Assembly: GCF_016918765.2 (NCBI RefSeq)
Contig: NZ_CP092104.1
Location: forward strand, 124,001-188,000
DNA: 64,000 bases
Origin: Flagellatimonas centrodinii
GTDB taxonomy: Bacteria > Pseudomonadota > Gammaproteobacteria > Nevskiales > Nevskiaceae
Reading direction: 5' to 3'
The notes under the pieces were generated by a model. The model saw only the letters and a program-made list of their open reading frames with translations, was not told where the DNA came from and did no database searches. Shown here piece after piece: positions 48,409-58,623 of this stretch (position 1 is the stretch's first letter; the number at the start of each line of letters is the position of its first letter). A program made the translations under genes and the position numbers.

Positions 48409-48460
48409 CCCTGTCGTGCCGCTGCGGCGGCACCGTCATCTGTTTTCGAGGATCGGTTCC

Positions 48461-50626
48461 ATGTTTGCATTCCCCGCGCGACATTTCGCGCCGGTGGCAC
48501 TCGCCGCCATCAGCTTTCCCTGGGCGACACTCGCCGCCCAACCCACCGCCACGCTGGACACCATCGTGGTCCATTCCAATCCACTCGGCGACAGCGCCGA
48601 CGACCTGGTCCACCCGGTTGACGTGATCAGCGGTGACGCGCTGGACCAGCGCCGCAAGGGCACCCTCGGCGACCTGCTGGAGCATCGGCCGGGCCTGGCC
48701 AATGCCAGCTTCGGTCCCGGGGTTGGACGCCCGGTGATCCGGGGCCAGGGGGGGCCGCGCGTCCAGGTGCTCGAGAACGGCATCGGCGCCGTCGATGCTT
48801 CATCGGTCAGCGCTGACCATGCGGCGGCGGTCGACCCCCTGAATGCTGAACAGGTGGAGGTCATCAAGGGCCCGGCCACCCTGATCTACGGCGGCGGCGC
48901 ATCAGCCGGTGTGGTCAATGTGGTCGACAACCGGCTGCCCGACGTCGTCATCCCCGGACTGCGCCTGCAGGGCGATCTGTCGAGGGGGGATAACGGTGAT
49001 GAAGCCAACACCGCGCTGCGGCTGCGCTACGGTTACCAGGGCCTCCTGTTCGGGGCACGCTACGGGCTCCGCAACGCCGACGATTTCGACATTCCCGGCT
49101 ATGCCACGCGGGCCGGGGCGGAGGATCTTCACGACCACGAAGGTCACGAGGGCCACGAAGACGAGGCGGCGCCTTTTGGCGTGCTCGAGAACAGCCGCTT
49201 GCGTACCGAGAGCCTGGGCGGCTCGCTGGCCTGGGTCGGCAGCCGCGGCATGGCCGGGATCGCCGTCACCCGGTTCGACAGCAACTATGGCATCGCGGGC
49301 CACAGCCACGCGCACGAAGAGGAGGGTGCCGAAGATCCCGGTGCCGAGGGCGATGGTGTCCGCATCGACATGGAGAAGACCCAGACTGACCTGCGGGGCA
49401 TGCTGCTTGATCCGCTGCCCGGCTTCGACCGGCTGGAAGTCAAGGCCGGCATCACCGACTACCAACATCAGGAGGTCGAGCCCAACGGCGAGATCGGCAC
49501 CACTTTCAACATCCAGGGGCTCGACAGCCGAGTGGAATTGGCCCATCGCCCGTTCGCCCACTGGGCGGGCGTCGTCGGCCTCCAGGTCGGCAACCGCGAT
49601 TTCGAAGCGATTGGCGAAGAGGCCTTCGTGCCGCCGGTCGAGACCGACAGTCTTGGGCTGTTCTGGATCGAGGGCCGTCCGTTCGGCCGCCATCGGCTGG
49701 AACTGGGAGCGCGGGTCGATGACATCCGGCACCAGCCCGAGGATGCCAGCCTCGGTCGCCGGTCCTTCAATCCGCTCAGTCTATCGGCCGGCCTGCACTT
49801 GCGGTGGCGCGAACACCTGCACCTGCGACTCAACGGCCAGCGCGCCGATCGGGCACCGGCGCCGGAGGAGATCTACGCGTATGGCCCGCACCTTGCCACC
49901 CTCGCCTTCGAACGCGGCGATGCCGGTGCCGACATGGAAACCGCACACAATCTCGATCTCAGCCTGTCCCGCGACGACGGCCCGCTCACCTGGACCGTCG
50001 GCGTGTTTTACAACCGCATCTCCGACTATCTGTACCTGCAGGAGGTGGATGACGGGCTGAACGCTGACGGCAGCGGTGTCGGCAACACCGATGGCGTGGC
50101 TGACCGCGTCGACGAATCCGGTACTTTCGACCCTGACGGTGAGCTGCTGCTGCTCGACGTCACCCAGCGGGATGCCACGTTCTACGGCGCCGAGCTGTCG
50201 GCGCGACTGCAGGCGGTTCGCAGCGGCGGTTTGCAACTGGACCTGAGTGGCTTTGCCGACACCGTGCGTGGGCAACTCGAATCCGGCCGTGGGGACAACC
50301 TTCCACGCATCACCCCCGCCCGTGCTGGCGTTGCTGCAGATCTCCGCCACGGGCCGTGGTCCGGCCGGCTCACCTACACCCGGGTGTTCGAACAGAATCG
50401 CCTGGCGCCGTTGGAAACCAACACGCCGGGACATGACCTGGTCGGCGCGGACCTCGCTTACCGGTTGAAGCTTGGCGAAGCACGGGTGGTCACCCTGTAC
50501 CTGCAGGGCCGCAACCTGCTCGACGAGAAACAGCGGCTCGCCACGTCCTTTATCAAGGACATCAGCCCGCAACCTGGTCGCTCGCTGTTTGCAGGCGTCC
50601 GCTTCGACTTTCGAACCCCGGACTGA
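48461..50626 (+). CDS. znuD: TonB-dependent outer-membrane receptor, ZnuD-like (zinc)
   Basis: A 721-aa receptor. Signal peptide 1-27; plug domain with LDTIVVHSNPLGDSADDLVHPVDVI and the sequence GRPVIRGQGGPRVQVLENG (~85-105); then a 22-strand barrel ending in Phe-rich FAGVRFDFRTPD. Two extracellular loops are rich in His and acidic residues: HDHEGHEGHED at about 222-235 and HSHAHEEE at about 281-288, as in zinc receptor ZnuD of Neisseria. It would bind zinc at the cell surface and pass it to the periplasm using TonB energy. ATG at 48461 with AGGA upstream is preferred over GTG at 48416. Confidence 0.86.
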   Translation: MFAFPARHFAPVALAAISFPWATLAAQPTATLDTIVVHSNPLGDSADDLVHPVDVISGDALDQRRKGTLGDLLEHRPGLANASFGPGVGRPVIRGQGGPRVQVLENGIGAVDASSVSADHAAAVDPLNAEQVEVIKGPATLIYGGGASAGVVNVVDNRLPDVVIPGLRLQGDLSRGDNGDEANTALRLRYGYQGLLFGARYGLRNADDFDIPGYATRAGAEDLHDHEGHEGHEDEAAPFGVLENSRLRTESLGGSLAWVGSRGMAGIAVTRFDSNYGIAGHSHAHEEEGAEDPGAEGDGVRIDMEKTQTDLRGMLLDPLPGFDRLEVKAGITDYQHQEVEPNGEIGTTFNIQGLDSRVELAHRPFAHWAGVVGLQVGNRDFEAIGEEAFVPPVETDSLGLFWIEGRPFGRHRLELGARVDDIRHQPEDASLGRRSFNPLSLSAGLHLRWREHLHLRLNGQRADRAPAPEEIYAYGPHLATLAFERGDAGADMETAHNLDLSLSRDDGPLTWTVGVFYNRISDYLYLQEVDDGLNADGSGVGNTDGVADRVDESGTFDPDGELLLLDVTQRDATFYGAELSARLQAVRSGGLQLDLSGFADTVRGQLESGRGDNLPRITPARAGVAADLRHGPWSGRLTYTRVFEQNRLAPLETNTPGHDLVGADLAYRLKLGEARVVTLYLQGRNLLDEKQRLATSFIKDISPQPGRSLFAGVRFDFRTPD

Positions 50627-50668
50627 GCACCGCACGCCGGTGCTGCAGTCCGAGCTGCACACCGTGAC

Positions 50669-50683
50669 TGAAACGTTATAACA
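50669..50683 (+). promoter_or_regulatory. Candidate Zur site / promoter of the AztD-like gene
   Basis: TGAAACGTTATAACA matches the right half of the Zur consensus TGTTATAnTATAACA perfectly (7 of 7) and the left half in 3 of 7 positions. TATAAC within it can also act as a -10. It lies 36 nt before the ATG at 50720 in the 93-bp gap after znuD, so the lipoprotein gene may have its own zinc-responsive promoter. The weak left half leaves this uncertain. Confidence 0.4.
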
Positions 50684-50719
50684 CTTACTTCCATTTCTCA
50701 TCATCATTGGAGCCCGACC

Positions 50720-52003
50720 ATGTCGATCCATTCCTGTGTACACATTCTGTCCCGCATGCTGATCCCCGCTGCAGTGTTGGTCCTGACCGCCTGCAATGAC
50801 GACGACGCGCTCCGCGACGCCCACGGAGACCACGATCACGAGGCGCCCTCATCGGGACGGCTGGTGATTGGCGATGCCAATGGCGCCGCGTCCCGTGCCC
50901 TGGTTCATGACCTCGACACCGGCACTACTGTCGCCAGCCTGCCGCTGCGCCACGCACCCACCGCGCTCTACGCCAGCCCTGGCGGCCGCTATGCGGTAGT
51001 GGTGCAAGCCGCCGACGGGCTGGTGAGCTTCGTCGACGGCGGCGTCTGGCTGCACGACGACCATGTCCACGCCGACACCCCGACTCTGCTCGCCTTCGAA
51101 CGCAGTGGCACCAAACCCGCGCACTACCAGGTCCATGAGGATCAGGCCGCGCTGTTCTACGACGGCGAAGGCGACACCCCGGCCGGTTTCGACCTGCTCA
51201 CCGACGCCAGCCTGGCGGTCTCGCAGATCGTCGCCCGTGCCACGCTGCCGGTGCCTGTTCATGGCGTCGCACAGCCCCGCGACGGGGCCGTGCTGGCGGT
51301 TGACTACTCGGCGGGAGAAGCGGCCGGCGGGGTTCCCCGCAGCGCCGTGAAGCACTATCAGTTGCACGGTGACCACTTCCACGACGAAGGGCGCTTCGCC
51401 ACCCCCTGCGACAACCTGCACGGCAGCGCCGGCAACGAGGACTACACTGCCTTCGGCTGCACCGATGGCGTGCTGCTGATCCAGCAGGACGGCGAGACGT
51501 TCACTGACCGCAAGCTGTCGATCGGCCAGCGCATCACCCAGATGGCCGGCCACCATGCGGTCGAGGTGTTCGCCGGCTTCGCCAGTGACGGCACCCTCTA
51601 CGTGATCGACCCGGCGACCGACACCGCGACACCGTTCGACTGGAACGGAGCGGCAGCGGATGTCGGCATTCGCCAGTACCGCTTTGATGCCCACGGCGAG
51701 CACCTGCTGATCCTCGACCGTACCGGCATGCTCCACGTACTGGAGGCCCATGGCGATCACTTCGACCGCAAGGCTGCCGTCCAGGTCCTCGCCGCCGACG
51801 ACAGTGCCGCCCGCATCACCACCAGTGGCGCGGACGATCTGGCCTTCGTCACCGACCCGGCCGGAATGGCGGTGGTGGTGGTGGACCTGGCAACCGTCGA
51901 CATCGTCGATCATGTCGACCTCGACTTCGCGCCGACCGGGATCACCTGGCTGGGGATTGCGCCGGATGCCGACCATGACCATGAACACGACCACGATCAC
52001 TGA
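50720..52003 (+). CDS. AztD-like zinc-binding lipoprotein (metallochaperone)
   Basis: A 427-aa lipoprotein: lipobox LTAC with Cys25, followed by a His-rich HGDHDHE (35-41). The body is a beta-propeller of WD40-like repeats (GRYAVVVQAADGLVSF, GTLYVIDPATDT, GEHLLILDRTG) with HDDHVHA (~112), a Cys pair (TPCDNLHG, AFGCTDG) and a C-terminal DHDHEHDHDH. This layout matches AztD, the periplasmic zinc chaperone of Paracoccus that hands zinc to AztC. No ABC transporter is next to it here, so it would accept zinc from the ZnuD-like receptor and pass it to an importer elsewhere. Plain AztD is soluble; the lipid anchor is a difference. Confidence 0.75.
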   Translation: MSIHSCVHILSRMLIPAAVLVLTACNDDDALRDAHGDHDHEAPSSGRLVIGDANGAASRALVHDLDTGTTVASLPLRHAPTALYASPGGRYAVVVQAADGLVSFVDGGVWLHDDHVHADTPTLLAFERSGTKPAHYQVHEDQAALFYDGEGDTPAGFDLLTDASLAVSQIVARATLPVPVHGVAQPRDGAVLAVDYSAGEAAGGVPRSAVKHYQLHGDHFHDEGRFATPCDNLHGSAGNEDYTAFGCTDGVLLIQQDGETFTDRKLSIGQRITQMAGHHAVEVFAGFASDGTLYVIDPATDTATPFDWNGAAADVGIRQYRFDAHGEHLLILDRTGMLHVLEAHGDHFDRKAAVQVLAADDSAARITTSGADDLAFVTDPAGMAVVVVDLATVDIVDHVDLDFAPTGITWLGIAPDADHDHEHDHDH

Positions 52004-52011
52004 CCGGCCAT

Positions 52012-52041
52012 AAAAAAAACCGGGGCCCTTGCGGGCCCCGG
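52012..52041 (-). terminator. Rho-independent terminator of groES-groEL
   Basis: The stem CCGGGGCCC (52020-52028) / GGGCCCCGG (52033-52041) has loop TTGC. On the minus strand eight U residues follow (52019 down to 52012), so it ends the groEL transcript 26 nt after its stop. It also lies 8 nt past the AztD-like gene on the plus strand, where no U-run follows. Confidence 0.92.
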
Positions 52042-52067
52042 CTTCGGGTACAGCGGAAGCAACAGGC

Positions 52068-53723
<1,656 letters not shown>

Positions 53724-53746
53724 CTAATGATTGGGGTGGAAGCGGA

Positions 53747-54034
53747 TCAGGCGAACACGGCCATGATGTCGTCTTCGCGCAGGACCACGAGGTCCTCGCC
53801 GTCGACCTTCACTTCGGTGCCGGAGTACTTGCCGATCAACACCTTGTCGCCCGCCTTGACGTCGACCGCATGGGTCTTGCCGTCATCGGTGCGCTTGCCG
53901 GGGCCGACGGCCACGACTTCCGCCTTGAGGGGCTTTTCAGCGGCGGAGTCCGGAATCAGGATACCGCCGGCGGACTTCTTCTCTTCTTCCAGACGCTTCA
54001 CGATCACGCGGTCGTGCAACGGACGCAGTTTCAT
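53747..54034 (-). CDS. groES: 10-kDa co-chaperonin GroES
   Basis: A 95-aa protein of standard length: [35 protein letters not shown] contains the mobile GroEL-binding loop (GGILIP, ~24-29), followed by [31 protein letters not shown]. It caps the GroEL ring. Start at 54034 preceded by GGGAGA. The operon is controlled by a heat-shock promoter and a HrcA-type operator at 54110-54165. Confidence 0.97.
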   Translation of the reverse strand: MKLRPLHDRVIVKRLEEEKKSAGGILIPDSAAEKPLKAEVVAVGPGKRTDDGKTHAVDVKAGDKVLIGKYSGTEVKVDGEDLVVLREDDIMAVFA

Positions 54035-54109
54035 CAGATATTCTCCCGATAGGACAAGGACTTGGTTAGGCTCCAGCACGAGCGCTCCGCGACATTTTCG
54101 GGCCGCTTG

Positions 54110-54136
54110 TTAGCACTCGCAGTGTGAGGCTGCTAA
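54110..54136. promoter_or_regulatory. CIRCE element (HrcA operator) of groES-groEL
   Basis: TTAGCACTC (54110-54118), a 9-nt spacer, then GGCTGCTAA (54128-54136). The left arm is perfect against the CIRCE consensus TTAGCACTC-N9-GAGTGCTAA; the right arm has two mismatches. It covers the expected transcription start of groES, about 75-100 nt ahead of the gene. Confidence 0.82.
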
Positions 54137-54140
54137 TTGT

Positions 54141-54164
54141 TGAGGGCAGTGGCCCCGCTTTCAA
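54141..54164 (-). promoter_or_regulatory. Sigma-32 promoter of groES-groEL
   Basis: On the minus strand TTGAAA (54164-54159, inside CCCCCTTGAAA) and CCCTCA (54146-54141) are 12 nt apart, the same spacing as in the E. coli groE heat-shock promoter (TTGAAG-12-CCCCAT). The CIRCE element follows directly, so sigma-32 and HrcA would act together. Confidence 0.68.
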
Positions 54165-54303
54165 GGGGGCGGCCGTGAATTTTTGATGGCGCCCCTGCCG
54201 GCTGTCGCCACGGCCAACCGGTTCACCAGAACCCGGGCGTATCCTTACTCCCACGTCAGGCCCTGTCGACAGGGCCGCCCGATCACCTTTTCAGGAGCGT
54301 TTC

Positions 54304-55584
54304 ATGGCACAGGCCCGCAAAGTCGCCATTCTCGGTGGCGCCCGCATCCCCTTCGCCCGGTCCAACACCGCGTACGCCACCCAATCGAATCAGGTCATGC
54401 TGACGGCGGCGCTGAAAGGCGTGGTCGACAAGTTCCAGCTGCATGGCGAGCGCATCGGTGAAGTCGCTGCCGGCGCCGTGCTCAAGCACTCGCGGGACTT
54501 CAACCTCACCCGCGAATCGGTGCTGTCATCCGGCCTGGCGCCGGAAACGTCGGCCTTCGACGTGCAGCAGGCCTGCGGCACCGGGCTGGAGGCGGCCATC
54601 AATATCGGCAACAAGATCGCCCTCGGGCAGATCGACTCCGGTATTGCCGGCGGCGTCGACACCACTTCCGACGCCCCCATCGCCGTCAACGACCGGCTGC
54701 GCAAGATCCTGCTGGAAGCCAACCGCGCCAAAACCACCGGACAACGGCTGGCGGCGCTGGCCAAGTTCCGGCCGTCGATGCTGGCACCGGCGATCCCCAC
54801 CAACGGCGAACCGCGTACCCGCAAGAGCATGGGCCAACACTGCGAACTGATGGCCCAGGAGTGGAACATCAGCCGCGAGGACCAGGATCAACTGGCCTAT
54901 GAGAGTCACCAGAAGGCTGCGAATGCCTACGCCGCCGGCTTCTATGGCGACCTCATCGTGCCGTTCGCTGGGCTTGAACGTGACAACAACCTGCGCGAAA
55001 GCCTGAGCCTGGAGAAACTGGCCTCCCTGGGTCTGGCCTTCGACAAGAAGTCCGGCAAGGGCACCCTGTCAGCCGGCAACTCGACCCCCCTGACCGACGG
55101 CGCCTCCGCCGTCATGCTGGCCAGCGACGACTGGGCCAAGGCACACGGCTTCAAGGTGCAGGCCTATCTCACCCATGCCGAGACCGCCGCCGTCGATTTT
55201 GTCAGCGGCAAGGAAGGCCTGTTGATGGCCCCCGCCTACGCCGTGCCGCGGATGCTGGCGCGCGCCGGCATCAAACTGCAGGACTTCGACTTCTACGAGA
55301 TCCACGAAGCCTTCGCCGCCCAGGTGCTGTGCACCCTCAAGGCCTGGGAAGACCCGCGCTTCTGCAAGGACCGGCTCGGCCTCGACAAGCCGTTGGGCAA
55401 GATCGACCGCAGCAAGATGAATGTCCGCGGCGGCTCGCTGGCGCTCGGGCACCCCTTCGGCGCCACCGGCGGCCGCATCATCGCCTCGCTGGCGAAGATC
55501 ATTGACGAGGCCGGTGGTGGCCGCGGGCTGATCTCGATCTGCGCCGCCGGCGGTGTCGGCGTGACCGCCATCGTCGAGAAGTAG
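54304..55584 (+). CDS. Thiolase (acetyl-CoA C-acyltransferase, FadI-like)
   Basis: A 426-aa thiolase. The catalytic Cys is in DVQQACGTGLEAAI (~95), the His in EIHEAFAAQ (~332), GGSLALGHPFGATGGR (~381) carries the second His, and the proton-donor Cys is in SICAAGGVGVT near the end. The length and sequence RKSMGQHCELMAQEWNISREDQDQLA resemble FadI, the thiolase of the anaerobic or trifunctional beta-oxidation type. It cleaves 3-ketoacyl-CoA or condenses acetyl-CoA. No fadJ partner is adjacent. AGGAGCG lies ahead of the ATG. A GC-rich hairpin without U-run (55605-55627) follows. Confidence 0.9.
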   Translation: MAQARKVAILGGARIPFARSNTAYATQSNQVMLTAALKGVVDKFQLHGERIGEVAAGAVLKHSRDFNLTRESVLSSGLAPETSAFDVQQACGTGLEAAINIGNKIALGQIDSGIAGGVDTTSDAPIAVNDRLRKILLEANRAKTTGQRLAALAKFRPSMLAPAIPTNGEPRTRKSMGQHCELMAQEWNISREDQDQLAYESHQKAANAYAAGFYGDLIVPFAGLERDNNLRESLSLEKLASLGLAFDKKSGKGTLSAGNSTPLTDGASAVMLASDDWAKAHGFKVQAYLTHAETAAVDFVSGKEGLLMAPAYAVPRMLARAGIKLQDFDFYEIHEAFAAQVLCTLKAWEDPRFCKDRLGLDKPLGKIDRSKMNVRGGSLALGHPFGATGGRIIASLAKIIDEAGGGRGLISICAAGGVGVTAIVEK

Positions 55585-55699
55585 CACGTCGCAGCGGTAA
55601 GCCCAGCCCCGGCCTCGTGCCGGGGCTTCGGTGTATGGGGAATGGGTCCCCGCGGCGGGTCGCAGGTAAACTCCCGCTCTCCCTCCTCCGGATTCCCCC

Positions 55700-56656
55700 A
55701 TGTCCCGAACGCTCGGCGTGTTGATGGACCCGATCGCGGCGATCAAGCCCTACAAGGACACCACCCTGCACCTGCTGCTGGCCGCCCAGGCGCGCGGCTG
55801 GCGCCTGCGCTACTACGAGATGGGCGATCTGTGGGTTCGCGATGGCATCGCGCTCGGCCGCGGCCGAGCGCTGGAAGTCCGGGACGACCGCCAGGACTGG
55901 TTCACACTGGGTGCGCCAGACGTGGCACCGCTGGGCGACCTCGACGCCCTGCTGATGCGCAAGGACCCACCGTTCGATCTCGACTACATCGCCGCCACCT
56001 ACACGCTGGAACTGGCCGAAGCGCAGGGCTGTCGCGTGGTGAATCGCCCGGCGGCGCTGCGCGATTGCAACGAGAAATTCTTCATCACGCGTTTTCCGCA
56101 GTGTTGCGCGCCGACCCTGATCGCCCGCGATCCGACGACCTTGCGGGCGTTCCATGCCGAGCACGGCGATGTCATCTTCAAACCGCTGGACGGCATGGGC
56201 GGCAGCGGCATCTTCCGGGTCGGACCGGATGGCCTCAACCTCGGCGCCGTCATCGAAGCCTTGACCGACGGCCGTCACCTGATCATGGCGCAACAGTACC
56301 TGCCGGCCATTCGTGATGGCGACAAGCGGATCCTGATGGTTGACGGCGAACCGGTGCCGTACTGTCTGGCACGGGTGCCAATGCAGGGCGAAACCCGGGG
56401 CAACCTGGCGGCTGGCGGCAGTGGTCGACCGCAGCCCCTGAGTGAGCGGGACCGCTGGATCGCGGCACAGGTCGGGCCCGAGCTCAAGGCTCGCGGCCTG
56501 ATTTTCGTCGGTCTCGACGTGATCGGCGACTGGCTCACCGAGATCAACGTCACCTCGCCGACCTGCGCTCGCGAGATTGACGCCGCTCACGACCTGGATA
56601 TCGGCGGTCGGCTGATGACCGTGTTGGAACGGCAGTCGGCCGGCCCCTTGCCCTGA
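55700..56656 (+). CDS. gshB: Glutathione synthetase
   Basis: A 318-aa ATP-grasp ligase adding glycine to gamma-glutamylcysteine. MSRTLGVLMDPIAAIKPYKDTT matches GshB (MDPI, KD.T), and further motifs are LLMRKDPPFDLDYI (~84-97), VIFKPLDGMGGSGIFRV (ATP-grasp loop, ~159-175), GDKRILMVDGEP, and GLDVIGDWLTEINVTSPT at the active site. A -10-like TAAACT lies at 55667-55672. Its TGA shares a base with the apbE ATG, so a long operon through pyrX may begin here. Confidence 0.96.
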   Translation: MSRTLGVLMDPIAAIKPYKDTTLHLLLAAQARGWRLRYYEMGDLWVRDGIALGRGRALEVRDDRQDWFTLGAPDVAPLGDLDALLMRKDPPFDLDYIAATYTLELAEAQGCRVVNRPAALRDCNEKFFITRFPQCCAPTLIARDPTTLRAFHAEHGDVIFKPLDGMGGSGIFRVGPDGLNLGAVIEALTDGRHLIMAQQYLPAIRDGDKRILMVDGEPVPYCLARVPMQGETRGNLAAGGSGRPQPLSERDRWIAAQVGPELKARGLIFVGLDVIGDWLTEINVTSPTCAREIDAAHDLDIGGRLMTVLERQSAGPLP

Positions 56657-57726
56657 TGGATCCCCGACTCAAGCAATTCGGCCGTCGTGCGCTGACCGGC
56701 CTGCTGATGGTGGCGTTGTTCGTCTGGTTGGCACAGCGCAACGACGACGATGGCCGGGTGATCACGCGCGACCTGCTGGGGCTTGGCACGCTGATCACCG
56801 TAAGCCTCTGGGTGCCCCCCGAGCAGACCGATGCCGATGCCCAGGCGGCACTCGACGCCCTGGCGCCGTGGCTGCAGACATTCGAGCGGCGTTGGAGCGT
56901 GCTCGGCGACGGCGCGCTGGCCACCGTCAATGCCCGGCTCGCTGAGGGTGTCGCCGCCGCACTACCCGCCGAACTGCAGCCCCTGATCCGTCGCGCCGCC
57001 GACATCGGCAGCCGCAGCGACGGCCGATTCGACGCCCGTATCGGCGCGCTGGTCAAGCTCTGGCAGTTCCAGGACCAGACCGACTTCCGCAACGCCCCCC
57101 CAAACGAGACGGCCCTGCGCCCGGCGCTGGCCGCGCTGAGCGCCGCGCCGCCGCTGGCGGCAGCAGATGTCTGGGGCCCGGCACCCGGCGTGCAACTGGA
57201 TTTCGGCGGCATTGCCAAGGGCGCCGCCGCCGCCGAGATCGCGGCACGCCTGAAGGCCGCCGGCTACCCCAATCTCATCGTCAACATCGGCGGTAACGTG
57301 CAGGCGGCCGGTCGCAAGGGCTCGCAGCCCTGGCGAATCGGCATCCGCCACCCACGTCCTGCCGCCGACAGCCAGCAGATGCTGGCCCTGCTGCCCACCG
57401 ACGGCGACGAAGCCATCATCACCAGCGGCGACTACGAGCGCTACTTCATTCACGCGGGGACCCGCTACCACCACCTGCTGGATCCGCGCAGCGGGCAGCC
57501 GGCACGTGGTCTGCAGTCGGTCACGGTGGTCACCGACGATCCCGTTCTCGGTGATGCCGCCAGCACTGCCCTGTTCGTCGCCGGAACGGATTGGCCGTCG
57601 GTGGCGACCGCGCTCGAACTCGACCAGGTGTTGGTGGTCCGCGATGACGGACGGCTGCAGGCCACGGCACGCCTGGCCGAGCGTCTGCTGCTGCCCGACG
57701 GCCTCACGCTGGAACGGCTGCCGTGA
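56656..57726 (+). CDS. apbE: FAD:protein FMN transferase ApbE
   Basis: A 356-aa enzyme with one N-terminal membrane helix (15-30) and no lipobox. The ApbE core includes LDFGGIAKGAAAAEIAARLK (~178-197), VNIGGNVQAAG, and the metal/FAD-binding ITSGDYERYF (~253) with HLLDPRSGQPARGLQSVTV (~273-291). It transfers FMN from FAD to threonine in periplasm-facing flavoproteins such as RnfG or NqrC. No such target is in this window. It starts on the last base of the gshB stop (TGATG) and overlaps the NusG-II gene by GTGA. Confidence 0.92.
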   Translation: MDPRLKQFGRRALTGLLMVALFVWLAQRNDDDGRVITRDLLGLGTLITVSLWVPPEQTDADAQAALDALAPWLQTFERRWSVLGDGALATVNARLAEGVAAALPAELQPLIRRAADIGSRSDGRFDARIGALVKLWQFQDQTDFRNAPPNETALRPALAALSAAPPLAAADVWGPAPGVQLDFGGIAKGAAAAEIAARLKAAGYPNLIVNIGGNVQAAGRKGSQPWRIGIRHPRPAADSQQMLALLPTDGDEAIITSGDYERYFIHAGTRYHHLLDPRSGQPARGLQSVTVVTDDPVLGDAASTALFVAGTDWPSVATALELDQVLVVRDDGRLQATARLAERLLLPDGLTLERLP

Positions 57727-58079
57727 CGGTTGCCGACCGGGTGCTGCTGGTCCTGCTGTGCGGCGGCCTGGGCACACTCTACGCCGCACTGTGGCAACCG
57801 CCGATCGCGGCGCAGGAAGCGGAAATCCGTGTGCGCGGCGAAACGGTGCGTATCGTTGCCCTCGACACGCCGCAACGCATCCGTATCGAGGGGGCCGAGG
57901 GCACCAGCGTGCTCGACGTCGCGGACCATCGCATCCGCTTTGTCGACGGCCCGTGCCGCAACCGCATCTGTATCCATACCGGGTGGCTGTCGCATACCGG
58001 GGACGGCACCGCCTGCATCCCCAACCGGGTCTCCCTGAGCCTGCTCGGAGGCGAAGGCGTCGATGCCGTCAGCTTCTGA
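57723..58079 (+). CDS. NusG domain II-containing membrane protein
   Basis: A 118-aa protein with an N-terminal membrane helix (VLLVLLCGGLGTLYAALW) and a NusG-II/KOW-like beta domain in the periplasm. The conserved Cys motif GPCRNRICIHTGWL (~76-89) and the later TACIPNRVSL fit this family. Such proteins are found beside ApbE and Gx transporters and probably support extracytoplasmic redox complexes; they are not transcription factors. It starts with GTG overlapping apbE and ends 17 bp inside the next gene. Confidence 0.85.
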   Translation: MTVADRVLLVLLCGGLGTLYAALWQPPIAAQEAEIRVRGETVRIVALDTPQRIRIEGAEGTSVLDVADHRIRFVDGPCRNRICIHTGWLSHTGDGTACIPNRVSLSLLGGEGVDAVSF

Positions 58080-58623
58080 AGGATTCAGCCGCGAGGACCG
58101 TCTGATTGCCGGTTTTGCCGGCATCGCCATCCTCATCCACCTGCTGGAGGCCGGCATCCCGTCCCCGGTGCCGGGCATCAAGCCGGGCCTGGCCAATGTG
58201 GTGACCCTCATCGTGCTGGTACGCCACGGGCTGGGCCCGGCGATCTGGGTCAACGGTCTGCGCGTACTGGTGGGCAGCCTGCTGGTCGGCAGCTTCCTCG
58301 CGCCCGGCTTCTGGCTGTCGCTGTCCGGCGCCGCCGCCAGCCTTGCCGTTCTGGCATTCGGCACCGCCTGGAACCGCCTCCTGCCGGGTGCAGCGCTATC
58401 GGTCATGGGCCTGTCGTTGGCGTCGGCCGTGGCCCACGTCGGGGGACAATTCATGATCGCCTGGGCCTGGTTCGTACCACACCCGGGGCTGGTGCACCTG
58501 CTGCCGCCGCTACTGACGGCGGCGCTGGCGCTGGGTGCGGTGACCGGCTGGCTGACCGGCCGTCTGCTGGCGCGCCTGCCGCCCCGGCCTGCGGCGGGCC
58601 CGGTACACTGCCCCCATGAGTGA
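58063..58623 (+). CDS. Gx transporter family protein (HPPS-I-like membrane protein)
   Basis: A 186-aa protein with five to six membrane helices. IKPGLANVVTLIVLVRHGLGPAIWVNGLRVLVGSLLVG in the N-terminal half matches the Gx transporter/heptaprenyl diphosphate synthase component I-like family, a relative of ECF transporter S components. Substrate is unknown; a quinone precursor or vitamin has been suggested for relatives. Overlaps of 17 bp with the NusG-II gene and 8 bp with algH show tight coupling in the cluster. Confidence 0.8.
   Translation: MPSASEGFSREDRLIAGFAGIAILIHLLEAGIPSPVPGIKPGLANVVTLIVLVRHGLGPAIWVNGLRVLVGSLLVGSFLAPGFWLSLSGAAASLAVLAFGTAWNRLLPGAALSVMGLSLASAVAHVGGQFMIAWAWFVPHPGLVHLLPPLLTAALALGAVTGWLTGRLLARLPPRPAAGPVHCPHE
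58604..58609 (+). promoter_or_regulatory. -10 hexamer TACACT, possible leaderless start of algH
   Basis: TACACT is 6 nt before the ATG at 58616, inside the end of the Gx transporter gene. A transcript from it would begin at the ATG, giving algH and downstream genes an internal, leaderless promoter. Confidence 0.42.

Noticed and set aside
55605..55627. GC-rich hairpin after the thiolase gene as a terminator
   Set aside because: The stem AGCCCCGGC/GCCGGGGCT is strong, but no T-run follows (TCGGTG), so intrinsic termination is doubtful.
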